Shown here piece by piece: positions 9,259 through 17,899 of a DNA stretch of 64,000 nucleotides (positions within the stretch are counted from its first letter, which is position 1; every line of letters begins with the position of its first letter). The position numbers and the translations under genes were made by a program. The notes beneath the pieces are model-generated. The model saw only the letters and a list, made by a program, of their open reading frames with translations. It was not told where the DNA came from and did no database searches. Source of the DNA: an uncultured Pelagibacteraceae bacterium (lineage in GTDB: Bacteria; Pseudomonadota; Alphaproteobacteria; Pelagibacterales; Pelagibacteraceae); NCBI GenBank assembly GCA_902522385.1, contig CABYVK010000004.1, positions 29,538 to 93,537 of the forward strand, written 5' to 3'.

Positions 9259-10054
9259 CTATTTTAGGCAAAGAATAATTCATTGCTATTTCAGATATTT
9301 TTTTCATAGTGATTGGTTCAAAAAACTCACCAATTTTTTTATCTCTATAAGGAGTAAAAATTCCTTTAAATCTGCAGTTAAAAGACCACCTTGTTTCCTT
9401 TTCTTTATTAATTCTATTTCCATGAGGTAAAGTTTGATTAAATAATAATACTTGCCCATAATTAATATTAATCCAATTAATATCCTTTTTGATAAACTGG
9501 TATAATTTTTCACTAGAATTTTTTTTATTTTTATAAATCATTGAATTAACCTTTTTAAGTTTTGATGGATTTAAGATGTACATCGATTTTGTTTTGTAAC
9601 AATTTACTAATGGGAGCCAAACAACTATTTCAAAGGCGGAGTCCCCGGACCAAACGTCGGAATGGACGGGAAGTAATGAGCTTTTATCATTTGGTAACTG
9701 AATACTTAAATTAATTCTAGTTTGCATCGCCAATTCGTTACCCACCAAAATATCCAGAAACGGTTTGGAAATTAAATAATACAATTCCTTCAATTTTTTA
9801 TTATTATTTAAATCTTTAATAATATCTAGTCTAATTGAATTTAGATTTGTTCTATTAATTTTTTTATGGAATAGATCTAACAGTTTGTTTGGTTCAAGTT
9901 TATTTTTTATTTTTGCTCTTTTATTAATTGAATCTATTAATATTTTTTTAATTTTTTCTAAAGACTTAACATCACTAACATCTTGAACTATATAACCTTT
10001 TTTCTCAAAATCTTTTGATATTTTTTTCTCTATTTTTGATGCAAAATTCAACAT
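9245..10054 (-). CDS. Sporadic carbohydrate cluster 2OG-Fe(II) oxygenase-like protein
   Basis: MQTRINLSIQLPNDKSSLLPVHSDVWSGDSAFEIVVWLPLVNC..VLLFNQTLPHGNRINKEKETRWSFNCRFKGIFTPY: HxD, distal His and Arg. Confidence 0.65.
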   Translation of the reverse strand: MLNFASKIEKKISKDFEKKGYIVQDVSDVKSLEKIKKILIDSINKRAKIKNKLEPNKLLDLFHKKINRTNLNSIRLDIIKDLNNNKKLKELYYLISKPFLDILVGNELAMQTRINLSIQLPNDKSSLLPVHSDVWSGDSAFEIVVWLPLVNCYKTKSMYILNPSKLKKVNSMIYKNKKNSSEKLYQFIKKDINWININYGQVLLFNQTLPHGNRINKEKETRWSFNCRFKGIFTPYRDKKIGEFFEPITMKKISEIAMNYSLPKIDEKS

Positions 10055-10059
10055 TTAAT

Positions 10060-10551
10060 TTACCAATTTTTACCAATTCTTTTATCGCTTTTTAAACTTA
10101 TAAAAGTTGGTCCCTTGTTTTTATAACATTGATACGTAAATTTTTCAGTCTCAAGACTACTATTTGGAAAAAAAGACTTAACATTTTTGAATAATTTCAT
10201 TAATTTTTTTCCATTTAATTCAGAATGACTTGGTCCAAGAGAAGGGTAGTCGGCGAAACCTACCAATTTCACATTCGCTTTTTGTTGGTCAATATCAAGT
10301 TTTATCTGTTCAAAAGGTCTCTCAATTAAAAAAGGAGTTATAGTATAAACCCATGGCTTAAATCCCTCTAGAGCCAATCCTGCTGCAAAACCAATTAAAC
10401 TTTGTTCGCAGATTCCCATGTTGATGAATCTTTCTGGATTATCTTTTCTAAAATCATCAAAAATTCCATAACCTATATCCCCGACAAGCAATATTATTTT
10501 CTTATCTTTTTTTGCTAGCTTATTTATTATTTTTCCAAATTTCCTTCTCAT
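10060..10551 (-). CDS. Transketolase pyrimidine-binding (Pyr) domain subunit, 163 aa, no third domain
   Basis: IILLVGDIGYGIFDDFRKDNPERFINMGICEQSLIGFAAGLALEGFKPWVYTITPFLIERPFEQIKLDI is the transketolase central domain. The stop is followed immediately by the next gene. Confidence 0.8.
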   Translation of the reverse strand: MRRKFGKIINKLAKKDKKIILLVGDIGYGIFDDFRKDNPERFINMGICEQSLIGFAAGLALEGFKPWVYTITPFLIERPFEQIKLDIDQQKANVKLVGFADYPSLGPSHSELNGKKLMKLFKNVKSFFPNSSLETEKFTYQCYKNKGPTFISLKSDKRIGKNW

Positions 10552-11304
10552 TTATTTTATTCCTAGCTCTTTTTTTCCTATTTCAATTTCTTTTCCTTGC
10601 AATTTCCTTGCATGCCAAACTGGATCATTTTCGAATTGTTTAATTCCCTTACCTTTAATTGTATGAACTAAAAGTACCACAGGTTTACTCTGATTTTTTA
10701 TCTTTTTAAATGCTGAGATAAGTGAATTAAAAGAATGTCCATTTTTTACTTCAATACATTTCAAATTAAATGATTTAAATTTTTTTGATAAGTTATGGAG
10801 AGGAAGTGCATCTCTCAATCTGGACAATGCTTGAATTTTATTATAATCTACAATTATAACTAAATTATTTAATTTATGTTTTGAAGCTATTAATAAAGTT
10901 TCCCAGGTAGTTCCTTCTTGACACTCACCATCACTTATCATTGCGTATATTTTTCCATTCGATTTTTTCTTTTTTAAGCCATATGCCATGCCAGTTGCAA
11001 TCGGTAGCCCATGCCCTAGACTTCCAGTTGTACAATGAATTCCATTTTTTGGATCTAATTCAAGGTGAGTAGTGAGTTTAGTTTTCAAACCTTTTTTTCT
11101 TAGCAATAAACATAGAGGAAAAGAAGAGTGTGATTTACTTAAAATGAATTTATCATTTTTTTTAATTACTACTTCAAACAAGCTGACGAGAGTCTCTATC
11201 ATTGAAAAACTTCCACCAAGATGAGCTTCACCTTTTTTTATAAAAGCTAAAAATGTTGATTTTCGTAAGTCAGATGCTTGTTTAATTAAATTTTTATAAT
11301 TCAT
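10552..11304 (-). CDS. Transketolase N-terminal (TPP-binding) subunit
   Basis: GAHCTTGSLGHGLPIATGMAYGL-type segment (GIHCTTGSLGHGLPIATGMAYGLK), ISDGECQEGTTWETLLIASKHKLNNLVIIVDYNKIQALS. Confidence 0.9.
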   Translation of the reverse strand: MNYKNLIKQASDLRKSTFLAFIKKGEAHLGGSFSMIETLVSLFEVVIKKNDKFILSKSHSSFPLCLLLRKKGLKTKLTTHLELDPKNGIHCTTGSLGHGLPIATGMAYGLKKKKSNGKIYAMISDGECQEGTTWETLLIASKHKLNNLVIIVDYNKIQALSRLRDALPLHNLSKKFKSFNLKCIEVKNGHSFNSLISAFKKIKNQSKPVVLLVHTIKGKGIKQFENDPVWHARKLQGKEIEIGKKELGIK

Positions 11305-12287
11305 TATTTTAAATTAATTGATTGCATCCTTTTAATATTGAAATATTTTTCATCATCAAGTGAGTTTGGAAGAAGTTTTTTTTGAAATGCTTCTGTTAAA
11401 TCTTTAACAGCATCTTCAACAGTAAAATTAGGCTTGAAATTCAATATTGTTTCAAATTTTGATGAGGATATATGATAGGACCTGTCATCATTACTATGTT
11501 CATTTTTAATTCTAACATCTTTACCAACCACTTTCTTTACTGTCTCAGCTATTTGGTTAACTGACAAATTGTCGTAGCCAACATTAAAAATTTCTCCTGA
11601 AATCAAATTTTTTGGAGCCTCTAGCACTGTTAAATAAGCACTTACCATATCTGATATATGTATATTTGGTCGTAATTGTTTACCACCAAAAACTTTTATT
11701 TCTCTTTTATTAAAAGCTAAATTAGTTAAAATATTTACTACCAAGTCAAGTCTTTGCCTAGGAGCGTATCCACATACCGTAGCAGGTCTAATTATTGTTG
11801 TTATAAAATTTTCTGATTTGTATTTTAAAAGTATTTTTTCGCAATCAGCTTTAAATTTGGAATAATCTGTTAATGGCTCTAAACTCATATTCTCATTTAC
11901 ATTTTCTTCATTTTTAATTCCATATACACTTGAAGATGAGGCATAGATAAAATGTGTTATTTGACTATCTCTTGCACTTTTCACAAGCGGTTCAAATGAG
12001 TCTAAATTTATTTCTTTTCCTAATGTAGGATTTAACTCAAAACTCGGATCGTTTGAAATACATGCCAAATGAATAACTGCATCATGATTTTGCATGCTTT
12101 CTTTCAATAGAGTATAATTTCTCAAATCACCTTTAATTGTTTTTAAATTCTGGTGTGGTTTTAATACTTCCTGCCCATAAATCATTAAATCATAAACTGT
12201 TACATAATAATTTTTTTTTAAAAGCTCAGGTACCAAAGATGATCCAACATATCCTGCGCCGCCGGTTATAAAAATTTTTTTAATCAT
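11304..12287 (-). CDS. NAD-dependent epimerase/dehydratase (extended SDR)
   Basis: KIFITGGAGYVGSSLVPELLKK, HLACISNDPSFE, YASSSSVYG, DYSKFKADCEK. Confidence 0.85.
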   Translation of the reverse strand: MIKKIFITGGAGYVGSSLVPELLKKNYYVTVYDLMIYGQEVLKPHQNLKTIKGDLRNYTLLKESMQNHDAVIHLACISNDPSFELNPTLGKEINLDSFEPLVKSARDSQITHFIYASSSSVYGIKNEENVNENMSLEPLTDYSKFKADCEKILLKYKSENFITTIIRPATVCGYAPRQRLDLVVNILTNLAFNKREIKVFGGKQLRPNIHISDMVSAYLTVLEAPKNLISGEIFNVGYDNLSVNQIAETVKKVVGKDVRIKNEHSNDDRSYHISSSKFETILNFKPNFTVEDAVKDLTEAFQKKLLPNSLDDEKYFNIKRMQSINLK

Positions 12288-12293
12288 TTCTGT

Positions 12294-13265
12294 TTATTTT
12301 AAATATTTAAACCAATTTTTTGTTGCAATTTTGATTTTATCTTTTGTCCATACTGGTGCATTTTTCCAAAAATCTATTTCTAATAAAACTTTTTTAACTC
12401 CTTGTTCTATACTAACTTTTGGTTTCCAATTTAGCTTTTTTTTAATTTTTTTAATGTCAGCTAAAGTTATATTTGGCTCACCAGGTCTTTTAGGTATATA
12501 AGTTTTTTTACCTTTTATTAATTTAGCCAAGTAATTAATACTTATACTTTTTCCTGTTCCTAAATTAAATATTTCATTTTTAATTCTAGATTTTGCTACT
12601 GTAATAATTGCATCCACTACATCTGTAACATATGTAAAATCCCTTTTCTGATTTCCATCACCTACAATTGTAAAAGGTTTTTTTTTTAATTTTTGAGCAA
12701 GAAAAACTCCCATAACCGCTCCATAGGTACCAGAAGTTCTGGATTTAGGACCATAAATATTAAAACATCTAAGTGACACCACGGGTATTTTATAAACCTT
12801 TCCCCAATGCATTACTATTTCTTCGCCTAAATATTTTGTGAGTGCATAAGGATACTCAGTTTTAATTTGAGAATTTTCTTTCGTTGGATAAAATTTTGGT
12901 ATCCCGTAACAAGATGAGGAACCAATATATATAAATTTTTTAATTTTTTTATTTTTACATAATTCAATAACATTAAAAGTACCTATTACATTACTAGAAA
13001 AATAGTTCTTTGGATTTTCAATGCTTGGCACTATGTCGGCCAATGCAGCTATATGAAAAACCCAATCTACATTTTTAAAATACTTAGAAATTTTTTCTTT
13101 ATTAGCTATATCAGCTTTAACAAATTTAACTTTTAAATTTTTAATATTTTTAATATTTCCAGTAGAAAGGTTGTCAATAACAATGACTTCGTGATTTTTC
13201 TTAACCAAATGTTCAACTAAATGACTTCCCAAAAAACCACATCCGCCTGTAACAATACATCTCAT
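12294..13265 (-). CDS. NAD-dependent epimerase (UDP-glucose 4-epimerase-like SDR)
   Basis: CIVTGGCGFLGSHLVEHLVKKNHEVIVIDNLSTG, YIGSSSCYGIPKFYPTKENS, YPYALTKYLGEE. Confidence 0.88.
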   Translation of the reverse strand: MRCIVTGGCGFLGSHLVEHLVKKNHEVIVIDNLSTGNIKNIKNLKVKFVKADIANKEKISKYFKNVDWVFHIAALADIVPSIENPKNYFSSNVIGTFNVIELCKNKKIKKFIYIGSSSCYGIPKFYPTKENSQIKTEYPYALTKYLGEEIVMHWGKVYKIPVVSLRCFNIYGPKSRTSGTYGAVMGVFLAQKLKKKPFTIVGDGNQKRDFTYVTDVVDAIITVAKSRIKNEIFNLGTGKSISINYLAKLIKGKKTYIPKRPGEPNITLADIKKIKKKLNWKPKVSIEQGVKKVLLEIDFWKNAPVWTKDKIKIATKNWFKYLK

Positions 13266-13271
13266 TTAAAC

Positions 13272-14783
13272 CTATCTTAAAAAAGTTGAGAAAAATTTAT
13301 TTAATTCTTGAGCCTCAACCACATTTTCATTTCCATATTTTTCTAGAGTCTTTGCCCCGAACATAGATCCAGCAATCAAAGATATTTCATCTTTTTTACC
13401 AACAGCAAAAAATAATGAGATAATAGATAACATTATATCTCCTGTTCCTACTTTATCAATTACATTGTTTGCAATCCCGGGAATTTTAATTAATTTATTT
13501 ATTTCATTTCTATACATTAAAACACCACTCTGGCCTTTGGTTACAATTATATTTTTAATTTTATATTTTTTTGAAAATACTTTTACTAATTTTTCTATGT
13601 GAGTTATTGAGTCTCTCATTTCATATCTCAGCTCTGTTTCATTTATAATTAAACTTTCCACTCCTTTATATTTTAAAATAGAATGACTACCCCTGCTATT
13701 TGCATTTATTTGGCAATTTAAAAATATATTTTTTTTTCTTTTAAGAATTTTTTTAATAATTTCGTTGTTTAGCAATCCGTGACCATAATCAGCAACAATT
13801 ATGATATCATAATTATTTATGTTTTTAATAAATTTACAAAACGTTTTATAGTCTGAACTATGTGTTTGTCCTTGATCAGTATCATAAATTCCTAAAACTT
13901 TAGTATTTGACAGTTCATCAACGTATCTTTTTTTTTCTATAGTTGAGTAACCTTTTGCTTTGATATATTTAAAATTTATATCTTTAAGTTTTTTTTTTAT
14001 ATAATTTATATAATTATTTTTTAAACCAAGTTTTGAAAAAAAAGTTACGTTATCACATAACTTGCTTGCATTTTGAGCTATTGATGCAGCACCTCCTAAA
14101 AATATTTTTGAATTATTTTCTTTTATTACAAGCATTGGATCCTTGCTTGCTTTTCCAATTGTTTCACAAAAAGAATATTTGTCTATAATTGTTTCTCCAA
14201 TAACTAGTACTTTTAATTTTTTAATTTTTAGAAGAATTTTTTTGAGATCCAAAAGCTTGAACTTGTTGGATATTTTCTTAAAATATTGTGTCAACTGGTC
14301 TGAAAATATCATATTGTTTTTAAACAATAATTCTGTTGAACTATTTAAAGCTGTTTTAGTAAATATTATTTTTCCACCATATTGTTCGACTGCTTTTTTT
14401 TCATCTATGATTTTTTTGCTAATATCGTCTGATAAATTTTTATAATCACTTCCTTTAATATAAAAATTTGGTTTTATATTTTTAATTATATTTTCAGCAG
14501 AACCACTATCGCTTTCAACAACATAATCTACAATATTCAAAGAGGAAATAGATTTCATTCTTTCCTGAAGTTTAAAAGAAGGTCTTCCCGGTCCTTTACT
14601 AACAAATCTATCAGAGGTTACAGAAACTATTAAAATGTCTGCATATGATTTTGCTTCATTGAAATGCTCAATATGACCAATATGTAATAGATCAAAAACT
14701 CCATGGCATAATACGATCTTTTTGTTTTTTTTGTTTTTTTTTAAAACTTTTTTAAGATTTAAAATTGAATAAATTTTTTTCAT
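13272..14783 (-). CDS. Bifunctional nucleotidyltransferase/PfkB kinase, HldE-like with reversed domain order
   Basis: N-term KIVLCHGVFDLLHIGHIEHFNEAKSYADILIVSVTSDRFVSKGPGRPSF (cytidylyltransferase fold). C-term VLVIGETIIDKYSF..FLGGAASIAQNAS..NVIDKVGTGDIMLSI (PfkB). Confidence 0.88.
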   Translation of the reverse strand: MKKIYSILNLKKVLKKNKKNKKIVLCHGVFDLLHIGHIEHFNEAKSYADILIVSVTSDRFVSKGPGRPSFKLQERMKSISSLNIVDYVVESDSGSAENIIKNIKPNFYIKGSDYKNLSDDISKKIIDEKKAVEQYGGKIIFTKTALNSSTELLFKNNMIFSDQLTQYFKKISNKFKLLDLKKILLKIKKLKVLVIGETIIDKYSFCETIGKASKDPMLVIKENNSKIFLGGAASIAQNASKLCDNVTFFSKLGLKNNYINYIKKKLKDINFKYIKAKGYSTIEKKRYVDELSNTKVLGIYDTDQGQTHSSDYKTFCKFIKNINNYDIIIVADYGHGLLNNEIIKKILKRKKNIFLNCQINANSRGSHSILKYKGVESLIINETELRYEMRDSITHIEKLVKVFSKKYKIKNIIVTKGQSGVLMYRNEINKLIKIPGIANNVIDKVGTGDIMLSIISLFFAVGKKDEISLIAGSMFGAKTLEKYGNENVVEAQELNKFFSTFLR

Positions 14784-14872
14784 AAAATAAGAATATATTA
14801 ATTAACATAAATAGATGTAAATATAAGTTTTTATTTTCAAAATTAAATAAAAAAACGATTTTTCCTTTGACT

Positions 14873-14907
14873 GTTCACCAAATGAACATTATGTTCATTT
14901 TATGAAC
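14873..14907 (+). promoter_or_regulatory. Candidate operator: four alternating half-sites GTTCA/TGAAC/GTTCA/TGAAC at exact 10-bp steps
   Basis: GTTCA 14873-14877, TGAAC 14883-14887, GTTCA 14893-14897, TGAAC 14903-14907. The central ATGAACAT-T-ATGTTCAT (14882-14898) is a perfect inverted repeat. Confidence 0.7.
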
Positions 14908-15228
14908 AAAAAAAAGCCCTTACAAAAACATTTAGACGTTTTAAGAGTGGTTCATAATAACCCGAATTCCTCACAAAGAGATCTTGCTGAAAGTTTAGGA
15001 ATAAGCCTTGGTAAATTCAATTATCTTTTAAAAGCGATGACAAATAGAGGTTTAATAAAAATTCAAAATTTTTCTAAAAGTAAAAAAAAAATTAATTATA
15101 TCTATGTTCTTACTCCTAAAGGATTAAAGCAAAAATTAAGTCTCACTTTAAGATATATGGAAATTAAAATGAAGGAATATGATGAATTAAAAAAAGAGGT
15201 AAATAATGTGGATAGTCGCAAAAGTTAA
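14902..15228 (+). CDS. MarR-type, EPS-associated winged-helix regulator (TIGR04176-like)
   Basis: KHLDVLRVVHNNPNSSQRDLAESLGISLGKFNYLLKAMTNRGLIKIQNFSKSKKKINYIYVLTPKGLKQKLSLTLRYMEIKMKEYDEL. Confidence 0.85.
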   Translation: MNKKKPLQKHLDVLRVVHNNPNSSQRDLAESLGISLGKFNYLLKAMTNRGLIKIQNFSKSKKKINYIYVLTPKGLKQKLSLTLRYMEIKMKEYDELKKEVNNVDSRKS

Positions 15229-15676
15229 AAAAGACAACTATAATTTATTTTTTAATGAACTTAAAAAAAAAGTAAGTGATGTTAAAATTTATTATCCAAA
15301 AATTTCTTATAAAAATAAAAACAAGAATATTTTAGGTGATTATGTATTTTGTTATCATGATAAATTTAATCAAAATTTTCATTTACATTTTAATTATTTA
15401 AAAGGTTTAGAGTTTTTTTTAAATAATAATAAAAAAGATCAACCTGATATAATTAAATTTATAAATTACTGTCGTTCACATGAAGATAGATATGGATTCT
15501 TAAAAAGTTCGTTTTTTAAAAGTAATATCTATAAAATTGGAAAATTTATAAATGGACCATTTGCTAATTATTTATTTGAATTAGTTTCTAAAGAAAAAAA
15601 TAAACTGAAAATTATTTTAGGAGATTTTAATTTAACTGTTTCAGATAATAATAATATTTTGTATCAAAAGATATAA
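15206..15676 (+). CDS. NusG/RfaH-like specialised transcription antiterminator
   Basis: MWIVAKVKKDNYNLFFNELKKK..YYPKI..LGDYVFCYHD resembles a NusG N-terminal domain. IGKFINGPFANYLFELVSKEKNKLKIILGDFNLTVSD resembles a KOW domain. Confidence 0.7.
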   Translation: MWIVAKVKKDNYNLFFNELKKKVSDVKIYYPKISYKNKNKNILGDYVFCYHDKFNQNFHLHFNYLKGLEFFLNNNKKDQPDIIKFINYCRSHEDRYGFLKSSFFKSNIYKIGKFINGPFANYLFELVSKEKNKLKIILGDFNLTVSDNNNILYQKI

Positions 15677-15711
15677 ATTAATATGACTATAAAAAACTCT
15701 ATTTTACTTGT

Positions 15712-15723
15712 GGCGGAGCTATG
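15712..15723 (+). promoter_or_regulatory. Candidate ops-like antiterminator-recruitment element GGCGGAGCTATG
   Basis: Conspicuously GC-rich 12-mer in AT-rich DNA between the NusG-like gene and the next CDS. Similar to the RfaH ops core (GGCGGTAGCNTG) with one base missing. Confidence 0.3.
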
Positions 15724-16728
15724 TCAGAAATAACCTCAAAAAAAAATATTCTATTAATAGGCGGTGGTGGCTATATCGGAACATCGATGATGGATGACTA
15801 TTCCAAAAATACAAAAATATCAAAAATTAATTGCATTGATAGACTTATTTATAAATCCCAAAATATAGATAAAAAGATTATTAGAAATAGAAAAATAAAT
15901 TTTTTTAAGGGCGACTTCAGAAATAGAAAATTATTAAATAAAGCTCTCAAAGGTGTATCAGATGTAATTATTTTAGCAGGATTAGTTGGTGACCCAATAA
16001 CCAAAAAATATAAAAAATTATCTGAAAATATTAATTATATAGGAATTAAAAATTTAATAAAATTTTTAAATAAAAATAAAAATTTAAAAAAATTAATTTT
16101 TATTAGTACATGTTCAAATTATGGAATTGTTAAAAATAAATTAGCAGATGAAAATACAAAGCTATTACCAAAATCACATTACGCAGTGTCAAAAGTTAAT
16201 ATAGAAAAGTATATTTTAAACTTCAAAAAAAAAAATTTTTGTCCAGTAATTTTGAGATTTTCAACTGCTTTTGGTTACTCACCAAGAATGAGATATGATC
16301 TAACAATAAACGAGTTCTGCAGAGATATTCACAAAAATAAGGAATTAGTAGTTTATGATCCTTATACATGGAGACCATATTGTCATGTAAAAGATTTTTC
16401 AAGGATTGTGTTTAAAGTTTTAATTTCAGATAATAATATTGTTAGAAATCAAGTTTTTAATGTTGGATCAAATCAAAATAATTACAGAAAAATAGATTTA
16501 GTAAATTTATTAAAAAAATATAAAAAAAATTCAAAAATTATTATCTTAAAAAAAAAGGTAGATCCAAGGGACTATAGAGTAAATTTCAATAAACTTACGA
16601 GAATATTAAAAATAAAACCTAAATTTTCAGTAAAATATGGAATTAAAGAAATATTTAAAAAAATTAAAAATAACAAAATTTCCAAGGATCATGGTAATCA
16701 CATAATAAAAAGTGATGTCAAAAAGTAA
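15721..16728 (+). CDS. NAD-dependent epimerase/dehydratase (extended SDR)
   Basis: NILLIGGGGYIGTSMMDDY, VIILAGLVGDP, FISTCSNYGI, HYAVSKVNIEKY. Confidence 0.8.
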   Translation: MSEITSKKNILLIGGGGYIGTSMMDDYSKNTKISKINCIDRLIYKSQNIDKKIIRNRKINFFKGDFRNRKLLNKALKGVSDVIILAGLVGDPITKKYKKLSENINYIGIKNLIKFLNKNKNLKKLIFISTCSNYGIVKNKLADENTKLLPKSHYAVSKVNIEKYILNFKKKNFCPVILRFSTAFGYSPRMRYDLTINEFCRDIHKNKELVVYDPYTWRPYCHVKDFSRIVFKVLISDNNIVRNQVFNVGSNQNNYRKIDLVNLLKKYKKNSKIIILKKKVDPRDYRVNFNKLTRILKIKPKFSVKYGIKEIFKKIKNNKISKDHGNHIIKSDVKK

Positions 16729-17899
16729 AATAATATCAGAAGAAATCATTAATAATATAAAGCATGCGATTAATGATAAAAAAAGTAATTTTCACCATCT
16801 TCATGAGCCATTAATTGAAAAAAAAGATTTAAATCCGATTAAACATGCTATCAACTCTGGTTTTGTATCCTCAATTGGGAAGCATTTAAAACTTTTTGAA
16901 AAAAAAATTAAAAAATTAACAAAATCAAATAATGTTGTGCTTACAAGTTCAGGATCTACTGCCTTACACACGGCTCTACTAGCATTAGGAATAAATAAAA
17001 GTCACGAAGTTTTAATTCCAAATTTTAACTATATTGCATCGGTGAACTCAGTATTAATGTGTAGCGCAACACCTCATTTGATAGATATTGAGGAAAAAAC
17101 TTTAGGAATTGATGTTAAAAAATTAGATAATTATCTTAAAAAAAATACTTATCAAAGTAAAAAGGGCTGTATCAATATTAAAACTAAAAAAATAATCAAA
17201 TCATGTATTGCTTTACATACATATGGTTACCCATGCGATATAATAAATTTAAAAAAAATTTTAAGGAAAAGAAAAATAGTATTAATAGAGGATTCAGCTG
17301 AAGCTGTTGGTAGTTTTTTTAATAAAAAACATCTTGGAACCTTTGGTTATGCTGGGATATTTAGTTTTAATGGAAACAAAACTATTACATCTGGAGGTGG
17401 AGGAGCAATTATTTCTAATAATAAAAATTTTATTAAACGTTGTAAACACCTTTCCACAACAGCTAAAGGAAAACATAAATATTTATTTTTTCATGATACA
17501 ATGGGTTATAATTATAGAATGCCAAATATAAATGCTGCACTGGGTTATGCACAAATATTAAAACTAAACAAAATAATAAATGCAAAGAGAAAATTAAATC
17601 AAAGATATTTAAATGCTTTTAAAAATAGCAAATATATTAAAATATATCTTGATAGAAAAAACTCAAATTCTAATAATTGGTTAAATATAGGAATTTTGAA
17701 CCATAAATATTCAAAATTTCGTAATACAATAATATCTTCATGTATAAAAAATAAAATATTTGTTAGACCAGGATGGAGTTTAATGTCAGAAACTATTTAT
17801 TTAAAAAAATGTCCAAAAATGAACTTATCGAATTCAAAATCTTTGTTCAACAGATTAATATGTTTCCCAAGCAGTCCATATTATAATTATAAAAAATAA
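16712..17899 (+). CDS. DegT/DnrJ/EryC1 aminotransferase, LegC-like
   Basis: HHLHEPLIEKKDLNPIKHAINSGFVSSIGKHLKLFEKKIKKLTKSNNVVLTSSGSTALHTALLALGI..VLIPNFNYIASVNSVL; IEDSAEAVGS; FNGNKTITSGGGGAI. Confidence 0.75.
   Translation: MMSKSKIISEEIINNIKHAINDKKSNFHHLHEPLIEKKDLNPIKHAINSGFVSSIGKHLKLFEKKIKKLTKSNNVVLTSSGSTALHTALLALGINKSHEVLIPNFNYIASVNSVLMCSATPHLIDIEEKTLGIDVKKLDNYLKKNTYQSKKGCINIKTKKIIKSCIALHTYGYPCDIINLKKILRKRKIVLIEDSAEAVGSFFNKKHLGTFGYAGIFSFNGNKTITSGGGGAIISNNKNFIKRCKHLSTTAKGKHKYLFFHDTMGYNYRMPNINAALGYAQILKLNKIINAKRKLNQRYLNAFKNSKYIKIYLDRKNSNSNNWLNIGILNHKYSKFRNTIISSCIKNKIFVRPGWSLMSETIYLKKCPKMNLSNSKSLFNRLICFPSSPYYNYKK

Noticed and set aside
17307-17531. Plus-strand ORF in an alternate frame within the LegC-like gene
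   Set aside because: Fully contained in a better-supported aminotransferase frame.
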